DNA of 64,000 nt from Undibacterium sp. (lineage in GTDB: Bacteria; Pseudomonadota; Gammaproteobacteria; Burkholderiales; Burkholderiaceae_D), in NCBI GenBank assembly GCA_030645915.1, contig JAUSNO010000038.1:234854-298853 (forward strand), in the 5' to 3' direction. The notes below the pieces were generated by a model, which saw only the letters and a list, made by a program, of their open reading frames with translations, searched no databases and was not told where the DNA came from. Below are positions 26,183 to 34,836 of this stretch, piece by piece (position 1 is the stretch's first letter; each line of letters begins with the position of its first letter). Made by a program: the position numbers and the translations under genes.

Positions 26183-26602
26183 TTAAAACTCAACCCAGAC
26201 GCCGCCGCTGTCGACATCGCGGATCTTGCCAGCGATGCTGCGGGTAGCGGTGCCGCTAGTCTTGGCCACGGTGGAATCATCGACCATGTAGCAATCAGCG
26301 CCGATGTCACCCAAAACGATCAGATCACCGGCTGCTGAGTTGGCCATGCGGAACACAGCTTCAGGGCCACGGAACAGACGCACCTTGATATCGCCATCTA
26401 CGCCAGTGCTGTTGTCGGTGAATGCCTGGCATACACCAACAGACTTGAGGGTAGTGGCGGTCTTGCCTGGAATCGCCAGATTGTTGACGGTGTCAATGGC
26501 CACCATCGTGCCCGCGAATATTTTTGTGGCGGCTTTAACGGGGAATTCAAATACCGATCCGTCGCGGCGGATGGTGTTGCGGTCAGCGGCTGCTGCAGTC
26601 AT
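26183..26602 (-). CDS. Head decoration/cement-like protein (DUF2190-like)
   Basis: 139 residues, beta-rich (FEFPVKAATKIFAGTMVAID, AIPGKTATTLKSVGVCQAF, SIAGKIRDVDSGGVWVEF). It sits between scaffold/protease and the major head gene, where many Mu-like phages have a cement protein. Inference from position and fold. Confidence 0.7.
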   Translation of the reverse strand: MTAAAADRNTIRRDGSVFEFPVKAATKIFAGTMVAIDTVNNLAIPGKTATTLKSVGVCQAFTDNSTGVDGDIKVRLFRGPEAVFRMANSAAGDLIVLGDIGADCYMVDDSTVAKTSGTATRSIAGKIRDVDSGGVWVEF

Positions 26603-26664
26603 GGTGCGCTCCTAAGTGTTCTAAGCGTTAAATAAAGGAAGGTGTTTGCTGGTTCAGGGCAGCA

Positions 26665-27180
26665 TTAAGCTGCAGTGAGTGACTTCTTGTAATCGGCTTC
26701 AGCCAGCCCCAGGGCTTTGCACACGGCGCTTTGTTCGCTAGATAAAGCGGCATTCACGTCCACTGGTGGCTTGCCCTGCGTCTGTGTGCCGGTCAATGCT
26801 GCCATTGCGGGCAGCGTGCCGATAAACTGCGTGAGCGCAGCCAGATCGCGCATACCCATGGCATGTAAATGTGCTTCCATGGCAGGCACTACCTTGCCTG
26901 CAGCACGCGCTTCATTGATTACTTTCGTCACGGCATCACCATTGACCTGATTGGACAATGCTGACAATTGCGTCTGCATGGCAGTCACGGCGGCGATCGG
27001 TACAAACTTAGTAGGGTCTGGCGCGCCATTGGCTTCGATATTGGCAGCCAGGGCGGTGGCTGCATCGGCATTCGCGCTTGCCTTAGCAACAAATGCGTTC
27101 AGTGCGGCGATCGCAGTGGCTTCATCGGCCTTGTCATCAAGACCAAGTGTTTTTAGTAGTGCGGCTAACAGTGCATTCAT
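26665..27180 (-). CDS. Scaffold protein from an internal start (Mu Z-like)
   Basis: An in-frame ATG (MNALLAALLKTLGLDDKADE) has GAGGACG eight bases upstream, a good ribosome site inside the protease gene. It would give a 171-residue Ala-rich helical scaffold alone, as gene Z does within gene I of Mu. Expression is inferred. Confidence 0.65.
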   Translation of the reverse strand: MNALLAALLKTLGLDDKADEATAIAALNAFVAKASANADAATALAANIEANGAPDPTKFVPIAAVTAMQTQLSALSNQVNGDAVTKVINEARAAGKVVPAMEAHLHAMGMRDLAALTQFIGTLPAMAALTGTQTQGKPPVDVNAALSSEQSAVCKALGLAEADYKKSLTAA

Positions 27181-27750
27181 GGGTGCGTCCTCAAGTGGGT
27201 GTGGGTCAAGCGCTTCATCGTTAAAGAAATGGGAAGACATCGCAGCCAGGGTGGCCTGCTGCATCCCGTCAATACCTGCGTAGTTGGTCAGTGCAGCCAT
27301 CATCAAGCCAGTAACGCGACCTGTATCTGGTGCAAAGCGGATCACTGGGCTGATGAATTTGTATTCACCATCCAGAATTTGTTGAGCGGCGGCAGGCGTC
27401 CATTCCACATCAATGGCAAACAAGCCCACACCTTCGCGCCATTCCAGCGTCTTGAACCAACCGGCTGCGGGAGCGGGCTGGCCGTTCTTGTCTTTCATCA
27501 GGGTCTGGTGCTCGTAATCGATCACGGCAGGATTGCCACGGGCAGCAGCTGCGGCAATCAGCTCTTGCGCATTGGCAGCATCGAGCACCCATTCGGCACA
27601 GGCGGCCATCGATGCCGGGCGGCCATCGACAGAACTAAACCGACCAGCAGGCAACAGCTGGATCACTTTGCCAGTACGGTCGGCAATCTGGATCGACAAC
27701 GCGGCAACAGCGGTACCGACTTTCGATTTTGGAAGGATTTTTTTAGACAT
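26665..27750 (-). CDS. Head maturation protease with scaffold (Mu I-like)
   Basis: 361 residues from MSKKILPKSKV. The N-terminal half holds the protease domain (VIDYEHQTLMKDKNGQPAPA, VEWTPAAAQQILDGEYKFIS), and the C-terminal half is an Ala-rich helical scaffold. In Mu, gene I cleaves the scaffold and itself during capsid maturation. The upstream region 27751-27990 has no gene. An internal start for the scaffold is listed separately. A longer frame to 27879 exists but adds a non-homologous tail. Confidence 0.85.
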   Translation of the reverse strand: MSKKILPKSKVGTAVAALSIQIADRTGKVIQLLPAGRFSSVDGRPASMAACAEWVLDAANAQELIAAAAARGNPAVIDYEHQTLMKDKNGQPAPAAGWFKTLEWREGVGLFAIDVEWTPAAAQQILDGEYKFISPVIRFAPDTGRVTGLMMAALTNYAGIDGMQQATLAAMSSHFFNDEALDPHPLEDAPMNALLAALLKTLGLDDKADEATAIAALNAFVAKASANADAATALAANIEANGAPDPTKFVPIAAVTAMQTQLSALSNQVNGDAVTKVINEARAAGKVVPAMEAHLHAMGMRDLAALTQFIGTLPAMAALTGTQTQGKPPVDVNAALSSEQSAVCKALGLAEADYKKSLTAA

Positions 27751-27990
27751 GCCGCTAGTGTGCGGCGACAAAAACAAGGCGACGAGTCGATGTACTTCAG
27801 TGAGATGGTGCGATGGATAATTCAGCCAAACCGCATAACTATTGCAAACCGACATGAGTGTTAACGGTGAGCATGCCATTTAAAACGGATTTAACGCCCG
27901 TTTAACGCTAGGTAACTGCGCAAGGTGTGGAAAGTTGCACGGCCTTAACTTAAAACGCCGTGTGCGCCCGATTTCGCCTTTTTGGGGAAA
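27751..27990. promoter_or_regulatory. Gap before the protease gene with tandem motifs and a hairpin
   Basis: 240 bases without a gene between the gpG-like and protease genes. It holds two CGTTAAA sites 11 bases apart (27890 and 27901), a GTTAACG variant near 27859, and an inverted repeat CACGGC-N13-GCCGTG (27938-27962). It probably marks a transcription break and a promoter for the head operon; no clear -10/-35 pair was found. Confidence 0.45.
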
Positions 27991-28527
27991 TTATCCATTG
28001 ATCGCATTCTCGATATGAAACTGAACGATGTCTTCCACTATCTTTTGTGCGGTCTTATCTGCTTGACCAGCGGCATCCATCGGCATGAACGGACGCGCAG
28101 GGATATCGCCCCAAAGATGGGGGAACTGCGCCTTGGTACCGCCAAACTGTTGCATGGCTGCGTACACCATCGAATTACTGACTGTCACCGAGCCAGCGTC
28201 TGCCACGTAGCTAAACTGGCGCGATAGGTCCTTGCTATTGCCGATCAAGGGCTTTTTACTAATGGCACGGGCAATCCCTTTTTTTGAGAGCGTGCCGTCT
28301 TTCTTGTAGTTTCCCTTAAGCTGATCCAGGAAGCGCACGATAGTCGTCTGACTGTTCGGCAACCATGGCACGCCGCTTGGCGAGGAGGAAGTCTCAAAGC
28401 TGCGCTTGGACACTTCCATCAAGCGCTCGCCTATCGCTACCATGGCGGGTCTGGTATCCGTTGTAGCAGCGATCAGACGATCAAGCGCTGCCTGGGCGGG
28501 GCCAACATTGAATTCGATTTTTAGCAT
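27991..28527 (-). CDS. Virion morphogenesis/tail completion protein (Mu gpG-like)
   Basis: 178 residues. MLKIEFNVGPAQAALDRLIA, then PSGVPWLPNSQTT, and RPFMPMDAAGQADKTAQKI near the end match the family. It acts in joining finished heads and tails. It follows the gpF-like gene after a gap of about 100 bases. Confidence 0.9.
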   Translation of the reverse strand: MLKIEFNVGPAQAALDRLIAATTDTRPAMVAIGERLMEVSKRSFETSSSPSGVPWLPNSQTTIVRFLDQLKGNYKKDGTLSKKGIARAISKKPLIGNSKDLSRQFSYVADAGSVTVSNSMVYAAMQQFGGTKAQFPHLWGDIPARPFMPMDAAGQADKTAQKIVEDIVQFHIENAING

Positions 28528-28630
28528 GTCGGTTCCTGTGCTATGATTTAACTATGGTAAGTAGCAGATGCGGTCTCGTTTAGGACGTTGAGGTTAGAGG
28601 GCACTTCTGGTGCAGCATTAACTCCCGCAG

Positions 28631-29809
28631 CTACTTACCAGTCTTTATGACCAGCGACACCAGCGTCAATGCCTTATTTCTCTTCCCCGGCTGCACTTCA
28701 AACGTTGCCCTAAAAACTTCTCCATTGATTTCTTTGAGCAAGACTACCCTTGCAAATTTCCCCGTATCTTGCCCTTCAATGACCTTATCTGGCGCATTGA
28801 TCACATCTATTAAGAATGCATAGTCCGCAGGTTGTGGTGGTCTCTGAGTGCCGCCATCCTGTCCATGGTGACGTTCCACATGACGCGGCATATCAGAACG
28901 CAAAGTCACCATGTAGCCGGTCACGTCTTCTTTGAGCACCTTGCTCAAGACGGCTGGATCTTCGACAAATCCCAGCCACATGGTTTCTGTCAACGTCGGC
29001 TTGTCGATTGATCGTTTAACAAAATCAGGCACCAAGTCTTCCGCATTGATATACCGGTTGATGTCCCGCGTTAAGGCTTTGGTGATCGCTGGCGGATAGG
29101 TAATGAGCTTGTCTTGCACCACCTGGCGCAAACTCAGATCAACATTTGCACCAGGAGCGTAATCAAAGCCGGTGTCTATGCCTTCAGTGTCTCCCGCCTT
29201 TGGCGCTTCCGCCGGGCCACGGCCAGAAGCTACCGCCTGCATGAACTCTGCCTTGTTCACCGGGGTCACACGGCAGTGACAGCCCCAGCCATTGGGCGGA
29301 AAGTGGGTTATCCAGAAAGCGTGATCGTGCGGCAGCGTTAAACCATCCCAACTCAGATGCAATGGGCGCGGCGTTAATACGCTGTCGCTGTGCTTGTAAC
29401 GCCAATATGGCATCGCTTTCAAAAGGTCTGGGTCGTTCAGCTGCTGCCAGCGGCCAGCCGCGTAACTGGTGGACATATTGGTTTGATAGATGACTTTGGT
29501 GCGCCATGCCACCCCAGCCTTGCTGCCTTCGCCTGTCCAGCCAGTCCAGCCATGTTTGGCCACCAGGGTTTTGAAATCTTTCCTGAAAGCTTCCAGCCCC
29601 AATCCCTTATCGATCGCTTTGGCTACTGCCGTATGCAAGTCGGCTAGCAGGTCGGCATTTTGCGCACCGGCGACGATAAAGGCTTTGTCATGCGCTGCGC
29701 GCAAGATGTCATCCCATTGCTCGGTCGGCAGGTTTAATTTCTTCTTAAAGAAAGCAAGCTGCTCGGCAAACGGTTTGTTCCAGGGCGGCAGTTGCACATA
29801 GTCACCCAT
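28631..29809 (-). CDS. Head morphogenesis protein (Mu gpF/SPP1 gp7-like) with C-terminal nuclease-toxin-like domain
   Basis: 392 residues. The central part has the gpF marks WRTKVIYQTNMSTSYAAGRW, PYWRYKHSDS and FPPNGWGCHCRVTPV. After about residue 290 a second domain follows (YAFLIDVINAPDKVIEGQDT, FARVVLLKEINGEVFRATFE), resembling the PBECR3 nuclease-toxin-like domain often attached to gp7 proteins. Its role could be injection with the DNA. The last four codons (KTGK-stop) and flanking bases repeat the end of the portal gene, so the gene sits between short direct repeats. Confidence 0.85.
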   Translation of the reverse strand: MGDYVQLPPWNKPFAEQLAFFKKKLNLPTEQWDDILRAAHDKAFIVAGAQNADLLADLHTAVAKAIDKGLGLEAFRKDFKTLVAKHGWTGWTGEGSKAGVAWRTKVIYQTNMSTSYAAGRWQQLNDPDLLKAMPYWRYKHSDSVLTPRPLHLSWDGLTLPHDHAFWITHFPPNGWGCHCRVTPVNKAEFMQAVASGRGPAEAPKAGDTEGIDTGFDYAPGANVDLSLRQVVQDKLITYPPAITKALTRDINRYINAEDLVPDFVKRSIDKPTLTETMWLGFVEDPAVLSKVLKEDVTGYMVTLRSDMPRHVERHHGQDGGTQRPPQPADYAFLIDVINAPDKVIEGQDTGKFARVVLLKEINGEVFRATFEVQPGKRNKALTLVSLVIKTGK

Positions 29810-29810
29810 G

Positions 29811-31382
29811 CTACTTACCCGTCTTCACATCCAGCATGCCCGCTAATTGCGCCAGGACAAAACCTTGCGCCATCACGGCCTGCAGATCCTCCAAGGGCAA
29901 GCCGCTGTAGGCTGCGAGCAAGGCATTCTGCAGCGCTGGCAAATCTTCAGCATCGCTGACCAGCTGCTCAATGTGCGCGACTACCTGCGTCCATACGCTG
30001 TCATTTTGCAATTGTGTATTGTGCTGTAGCTGTGCAATCGGGTCTTGACCAGACACATTTAACGCCGCCAAGGCATTTGCCCTGGGCGCATTGGTAGGCA
30101 GGTTGGCTGGCAGACCAACCGGGGCGGGCGTCTTGACTGGCTTAAGCATTGGCTCATCACCTTGCTGTGCCGGGATCGCCAACTTGCGCTGCACCCACGA
30201 TACAGGCACGGGCATATCCAGATTCACCAGATTGGGCAAGGCATCCGCAATCATTTTAAAATCTTCTTCCTCGCGCACATCAAAATACAGATGCGGCATA
30301 CGGCGCGGGTCAGTGACCTGATTGCCGTTTAACACCAGCAAGGGGTACAACAAGTCGCGGGTAAGCGTCGCGGCCAGCTGCTTGGCGTCAGAAGTCAAGA
30401 TCTCGCGGCGGGCCTCATCATGCACCTGGCCTAGCGCATTGGTCGATGACTTGCCGTCGGCCTGGCTGGTGAGCGTGCCGCCCAGTATCGCCTTGGACAT
30501 GGTTTGCTCTGCCCACGTCACCATCGCCTGGAATGGATCATGGTTGCCTGCGGCAGCAGTCTGAAATTCTATCGACATGCTCTCAGGGATGATGCCTGCC
30601 GCCGCATGGCCCAGCTGGGTGACGGCGCGCAGTAAGGTAGCCTTTTCTGCATCGCCCGTGCCTGGTGGATATTTACCCAGGCGAATCGGCAAGCCGTAAA
30701 TCTCCAGCAGCTCGGCCAGATCCCTGATCGCGTAATTCTTGAACAGGAACGGCCATGCCAATATACGATGCAGGCCAGTGCGCGCCAGCACGCCTGTACG
30801 GGCGCGATGCTTATGCACGATCCAGCCGAACTGCGCCAGCTCGGCCCCGTTGCTGGAGTTGTCACGCAGGCGCAATTCGTTTTGGTTCTGCTGATTGACG
30901 GTGAACCAGCTGGGCGGACGGTGGAAAGCCGCCTTGACCAGGTACTCTTTACCAGTCAGCAGCCATTCCAACTCTATGCACGAGTAGCCATGCCCGATAC
31001 CGTCCAAGGCATCTAGCAGAAGATTGTCCCAGGAGGGGAAGTCTTGCACCAGTTCCGTTAAATAGTCGGCTTGTTTTTTTTCTGCTGCAGAGGCATTGCG
31101 CGGCGGCCGGATCTCCCAGTCGATGGTCAAGATGGCGCGCTTGCGCTTGTTCATCTCGGCGTAGAGATGGCCGTCTTTCTCCTCCATATCGGCGAACAGC
31201 TCCGCCTGAGCAAGCAGGTTACCTTGCTCGGCCTGCTGCAGAATACTAGCCAAACGCGCAGGCGTTAAACCACGGCTGGGGTGGTTGGCATACTCCATGT
31301 GCAGCTGCATCAGCTTGGCGGTCTGCGGCTCCTGCAGGATCTCGCTTTTTATTGGGTTGCCGTTGATGTCGATGATTGCCAT
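29811..31382 (-). CDS. Portal protein (DUF935, Mu gp29-like)
   Basis: 523 residues from MAIIDINGNPIKSEILQ, with GAGGAAAAC before the ATG. Marks include RKRAILTIDWEIRPPRNAS, GHGYSCIELEWLL, RDLAELLEIYGLPIRLGKYP and LGGTLTSQADGKSSTNALG. It forms the dodecameric DNA gate of the head. A longer frame exists but is preceded by a decayed piece (see 31383-31658). Confidence 0.93.
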   Translation of the reverse strand: MAIIDINGNPIKSEILQEPQTAKLMQLHMEYANHPSRGLTPARLASILQQAEQGNLLAQAELFADMEEKDGHLYAEMNKRKRAILTIDWEIRPPRNASAAEKKQADYLTELVQDFPSWDNLLLDALDGIGHGYSCIELEWLLTGKEYLVKAAFHRPPSWFTVNQQNQNELRLRDNSSNGAELAQFGWIVHKHRARTGVLARTGLHRILAWPFLFKNYAIRDLAELLEIYGLPIRLGKYPPGTGDAEKATLLRAVTQLGHAAAGIIPESMSIEFQTAAAGNHDPFQAMVTWAEQTMSKAILGGTLTSQADGKSSTNALGQVHDEARREILTSDAKQLAATLTRDLLYPLLVLNGNQVTDPRRMPHLYFDVREEEDFKMIADALPNLVNLDMPVPVSWVQRKLAIPAQQGDEPMLKPVKTPAPVGLPANLPTNAPRANALAALNVSGQDPIAQLQHNTQLQNDSVWTQVVAHIEQLVSDAEDLPALQNALLAAYSGLPLEDLQAVMAQGFVLAQLAGMLDVKTGK

Positions 31383-31658
31383 GTTTTCCTCTTCAAATTT
31401 AATGTGGTGGCCAGAGCTGATCCTGGCACACGGGATGAGTGATTTTTTATAGAAGCTGCCTAGCTCACTTTCGTGGTACAGCCTAGAACGTCGCCACCCG
31501 CTATATTCCAACTCATTCGCATCAGCCTACGCATTCACCACACGGCTGAGCACTAAATCAAGTTCTTCCGAATGCAGCCACGCCCTGGCTTTGTCACTCA
31601 GTGCTCATGCGTGTGGCGACTGGTTGCGCCAGTCAGCGCGTACGTTTTTCCTTTTGTT
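31383..31658. other. Gap with long inverted repeat and a decayed coding remnant
   Basis: CCACACGGCTGAGCACT (31538-31554) pairs with AGTGCTCATGCGTGTGG (31600-31616) over 15 of 17 bases, and GACTGG-TTGCG-CCAGTC follows at 31618-31634. On the minus strand the frame SDKARAWLHSEELDLVLSRV, then a stop, then ANELEYSGWRRS reads through most of the gap in the portal frame. It looks like the end of a small phage gene that lost its start. The hairpin may be a terminator-like border of the small-gene insert. Confidence 0.5.
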
Positions 31659-32042
31659 TTAGCTTGGTTGAAGAATTGGGCAAACTGACAGATCAATAGG
31701 CTTGAACCATCCGTCAATCTGAATCGTCGCAGCATATCTGCCTAGCGGCTTGCGTTCGATAGATATGATTCTGGCATTCATTCCTTTGGCAATATGGTCC
31801 ATCAAGCCCTTATTCCCGATGGCATCATCCGACCACGGAGCTGCAATCAAATCAAGGTCTCGTTCTAAAGTTCCATGTACGCCAATGGCATAACCGACTT
31901 CTTTTGCAAGTTCTCGGATACGGTCAATCGACGGCAATTTAAGCTCAGTAAAGCTTTCATGAGGCGTAAATGTTTTACCACCGCATTTTTGGCAAATAGC
32001 ATTCTTGCGGAACGAGGCACAGTCGTTACAGTAAAGATTCAT
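31659..32042 (-). CDS. Small phage protein with zinc ribbon and nucleotidyltransferase-like motif
   Basis: 127 residues. The N-terminus has two Cys pairs (YCNDC, CQKC) suggesting a zinc ribbon. Then GVHGTLERDLDLIAAPW resembles the G-S/T-x-x-R-D-x-D-x-x loop of minimal nucleotidyltransferases, with the two Asp as possible metal ligands. Similar short proteins occur in other phages. It overlaps the preceding 77-residue gene by four bases. Between terminase and portal, it is cargo rather than a head part. Activity unproven. Confidence 0.6.
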   Translation of the reverse strand: MNLYCNDCASFRKNAICQKCGGKTFTPHESFTELKLPSIDRIRELAKEVGYAIGVHGTLERDLDLIAAPWSDDAIGNKGLMDHIAKGMNARIISIERKPLGRYAATIQIDGWFKPIDLSVCPILQPS

Positions 32043-32272
32043 GGCGCTTCTTCAGTAGGCGTTAAATCATTGGTCAATGTGACTTCTGCATAATTGGTAA
32101 AACCTGCGCCGCTATCTTTTTTTGAAATGGTGACGCTGATCTTTGTTTTCCTTGGATCAATTGGAAATCCAGTGTCGTCCGCTACCTTCTTAGAAAGTAG
32201 CGCGTATAAATCACTACCGTCAAAGTATGCATATACCTGGCGTCTATTTATGATCGAATCTTTAATATTCAT
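32039..32272 (-). CDS. Small phage protein, unknown
   Basis: 77 residues, mixed alpha/beta (VYAYFDGSDLYALLSKKVAD, TKISVTISKKDSGAGFTNYA). It starts nine bases after the terminase stop and overlaps the nucleotidyltransferase-like gene, forming a two-gene insert absent from the Mu order. No family recognised. Confidence 0.55.
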   Translation of the reverse strand: MNIKDSIINRRQVYAYFDGSDLYALLSKKVADDTGFPIDPRKTKISVTISKKDSGAGFTNYAEVTLTNDLTPTEEAP

Positions 32273-32281
32273 TTTCTCTCC

Positions 32282-33934
32282 CTACCAGCCGCCACTAGCG
32301 CTCTGGTAATCGTTATCGTCAAAACGTTCGTCCTGGTCGCTGCTATGTCGCTTGCCATTGCTGGCCGCTTCAAACTCAAACACGCCAGACGATACCGCCG
32401 CCATCCACAGCATGTGCAGCGCATCAGGGCCGTCATCATGGTCGCCTTTGGGGAAGTGCGTGAGCTGTTCTATCAGCGTGCTCTGCGATGGATGCAAGCG
32501 AATCAGCCCATTCGCGACGTGCGGCTGCAGGCTTTCTATACGGAGCAATTTATCGGTGTGCGGGATGACCGAGCGTGCCGGTACCGGTATGCCCATCTTG
32601 GCGCTGCGCTTGATTAACTCAGTGCGCAAGAACTCCTGAAACTGCACCGACTCGACCACCCACAGCAGGCAGCGGTATTGGCGCTGCAGCTCAATCACAT
32701 CGCTGATGATCTTGTCGGGCAGTCGTTTGGCTATTTTCGCTTCCACCACATCGAGCACGCCCGTGGTGCGGTTATAACCACCCACCAGCAAAGCAGAAGG
32801 ATCACGGCTAGCACCATGCTTGCCCAAAGACGGATCACAGGCACCATAAAAAATCCATTCATTCAAACGGTTGACCCAAAACTGGATGATGCCATTGGCA
32901 AATGGCGCATCATCACCTGACACCGGGTCATTCTGTTGCTCTGAGTCAAAAGCGGCATGTCCATCGCGGGCACGCTTTAACATGAGTTTTAACAGTGGCT
33001 GGCCAGCAGGCCAGCAGACCGTTGCCCCCAATTCCATGAATCCGCGATTGGCCAGATAGAACAGATTGGCGCTCACGCCCTCATCATCGGTGTTGAGCAG
33101 GATCTCTTCCCATTCATCCCATAAGTCCATGCGGTGCGGCCAGTCGATGATGGCCTTGAACTTCTTACGCTTCCATAGCGGATTCTTAAGCAGCCTGGAG
33201 AGTACTGAGTCGTAATGCAAGATGGTACCGATGACAATCACGTCCATGGTGTCATCTGCGGCACCGAGGGACAGCACCGTCTTCTTGAGCCAGCTCTCTA
33301 GCTTGTCGCGTTGATCGGGGCTACGCACGTTCTCATCATTTTCCAGATCATCGCCGATGGCCAGATCAGGACGATAAGGGCCATGGCGCAAGCCACGCAT
33401 GCGCTTGCCTGAGCCAAACGCCTGTATCTTGCAATCGTTGGCGGTCGTGATGGTGCCGACCTGCCAGACGCGCCCCTGCCCAGTGGCATTGGGATAATCC
33501 ATTGCCAGGCGGGGGTTAAATGCCAGTTCAGCCTTGATCGCCTCCAGCATGGTCGCCGCCTGATCCAGTGCGTCCATGATGATCAGAGGGTAGCGCTTGC
33601 GGCCAGTGACCACGCACCAGAGCGTAAAGATCTGTGTGACCAGGGTAGATTTGGCGTTACCGCGTGGGGCGGCGATCGCTTCATGCTGGCCTTCTGGCGC
33701 ATCGACCAACTCTGGCAAACGCTTGTACAGATAATCATGCAAGACCGCATTGTCATGCTTGATGTAATGCGGGAAGTAGGTACGGGCGAAGAACTCGTAA
33801 TCGTTCTGCGCCTGTTTAACGCGCTTGGCACTTTGTGCAGGGTTAGGATCAAAGCCATCGCACTCGGCCTCGATTTGTAAGCGAAACTGCCCGGCAAGGG
33901 CAGCGATCTGCAGCTTTAAGTCTTTGAGCTTCAT
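32282..33934 (-). CDS. Terminase large subunit (Mu gp28-like)
   Basis: 550 residues. The ATPase motif APRGNAKST (about 89-97) and Walker-B-like LAIGDDLEND are followed by an IGTILHYDSV segment and a C-terminal RNase-H-like nuclease half (FYGACDPSLGKHGASRDPSA, DGPDALHMLWMA). It packages DNA headful-wise from the integrated genome. It overlaps the gp27-like gene by four bases. Confidence 0.94.
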   Translation of the reverse strand: MKLKDLKLQIAALAGQFRLQIEAECDGFDPNPAQSAKRVKQAQNDYEFFARTYFPHYIKHDNAVLHDYLYKRLPELVDAPEGQHEAIAAPRGNAKSTLVTQIFTLWCVVTGRKRYPLIIMDALDQAATMLEAIKAELAFNPRLAMDYPNATGQGRVWQVGTITTANDCKIQAFGSGKRMRGLRHGPYRPDLAIGDDLENDENVRSPDQRDKLESWLKKTVLSLGAADDTMDVIVIGTILHYDSVLSRLLKNPLWKRKKFKAIIDWPHRMDLWDEWEEILLNTDDEGVSANLFYLANRGFMELGATVCWPAGQPLLKLMLKRARDGHAAFDSEQQNDPVSGDDAPFANGIIQFWVNRLNEWIFYGACDPSLGKHGASRDPSALLVGGYNRTTGVLDVVEAKIAKRLPDKIISDVIELQRQYRCLLWVVESVQFQEFLRTELIKRSAKMGIPVPARSVIPHTDKLLRIESLQPHVANGLIRLHPSQSTLIEQLTHFPKGDHDDGPDALHMLWMAAVSSGVFEFEAASNGKRHSSDQDERFDDNDYQSASGGW

Positions 33935-34440
33935 TTTGATTCAGCCAAGATGCGCGCCAACTCATCGCCGAATGGCTCCAAAATCTCAACAAACGCAGCA
34001 CCATGTTGAGGAAAGCGGCTTTGCACAAACTCAGCCATGCCACGTAATACCTGCATCCCAATCGCCAGCGCATTGGTCTCTGGCAGAAAGCGGCGCATTG
34101 CTGACATGGACTTGTGAATGTTGTCCATCAGTGACGACAACAGCTCTACCCGGGTCACCGCTGCCATCTTTTCATCGGCCTTGATCAGCTCCAGCACGCT
34201 ATTGAACTGCACCAGCATCTCGGTAAGGATCTGTTGTGACAGTTGCTCAATGCTGCCACCAGCCAAGGCTGAGGCGTTCTTGAGCTTGTCCCAGTCATCG
34301 CCTTCAGCGATAGCCTTGTCTTTCCATCGTTTGGCGGTGCTGTAAGTCACGCCAGCGAGTTTGGATGCCTGCTCTAATGAGAGGCGATCAAACACATAGT
34401 GCTTGCGTAGCTTGGTGCGGATGGCTGCTGGCTTGGCCAT
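33931..34440 (-). CDS. Terminase small subunit (DUF1804, Mu gp27-like)
   Basis: 169 residues starting MAKPAAIRTKLRKHYVFDRL with an HTH (LSLEQASKLAGVTYSTAKRW), then helical. It recognises phage DNA for packaging. It sits at the beginning of the head block, one base after the preceding gene. Confidence 0.9.
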   Translation of the reverse strand: MAKPAAIRTKLRKHYVFDRLSLEQASKLAGVTYSTAKRWKDKAIAEGDDWDKLKNASALAGGSIEQLSQQILTEMLVQFNSVLELIKADEKMAAVTRVELLSSLMDNIHKSMSAMRRFLPETNALAIGMQVLRGMAEFVQSRFPQHGAAFVEILEPFGDELARILAESK

Positions 34441-34817
34441 TACTGCCCCAGCTTGCGTTTTATGAACTCGACCACGGCGGCAACGGCAAGCGATGCCCCC
34501 ATACCAGCGAGTGCGGCATTTCTGGCAGACCCTTGCTCTAGTGCGTTAATCCGGGTGGTGTGATCCTTTACCGCCTCGGCAATTTTGGCGGGATTGATTT
34601 TTTCAATCTCACGCAGTCGACCATCCATGCCATCTAGGCGATGTGTCATCTTCTGATCCAAGGCAGTAATCGCAGCCTCTTGACGTAAAGAAGACTGCAT
34701 TTGTGTGGCGACGTTTGCTTCGATATTTCCGAGGATGCGGGCTAGGTCGTTGTTGCTGATATCCATGCGGGCTTCTTTCGGTGGACGGTTCGGCTGATGA
34801 TGGATCTTTGGTCTCAT
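34440..34817 (-). CDS. Small coiled-coil protein with C-terminal membrane segment
   Basis: 125 residues. Helical heptads (LRQEAAITALDQKMTHRLDG, TTRINALEQG) are followed by the hydrophobic stretch NAALAGMGASLAVAAVVEFI and a basic end. A start at 34766 (MDISNND) would give 108 residues; the longer start has GGAAACC upstream and is nearer the previous gene. Proteins of this shape precede gp27 in Mu-like phages. Function unknown. Confidence 0.6.
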   Translation of the reverse strand: MRPKIHHQPNRPPKEARMDISNNDLARILGNIEANVATQMQSSLRQEAAITALDQKMTHRLDGMDGRLREIEKINPAKIAEAVKDHTTRINALEQGSARNAALAGMGASLAVAAVVEFIKRKLGQ

Positions 34818-34836
34818 GAGGTTTCCGGTGCTTTAT

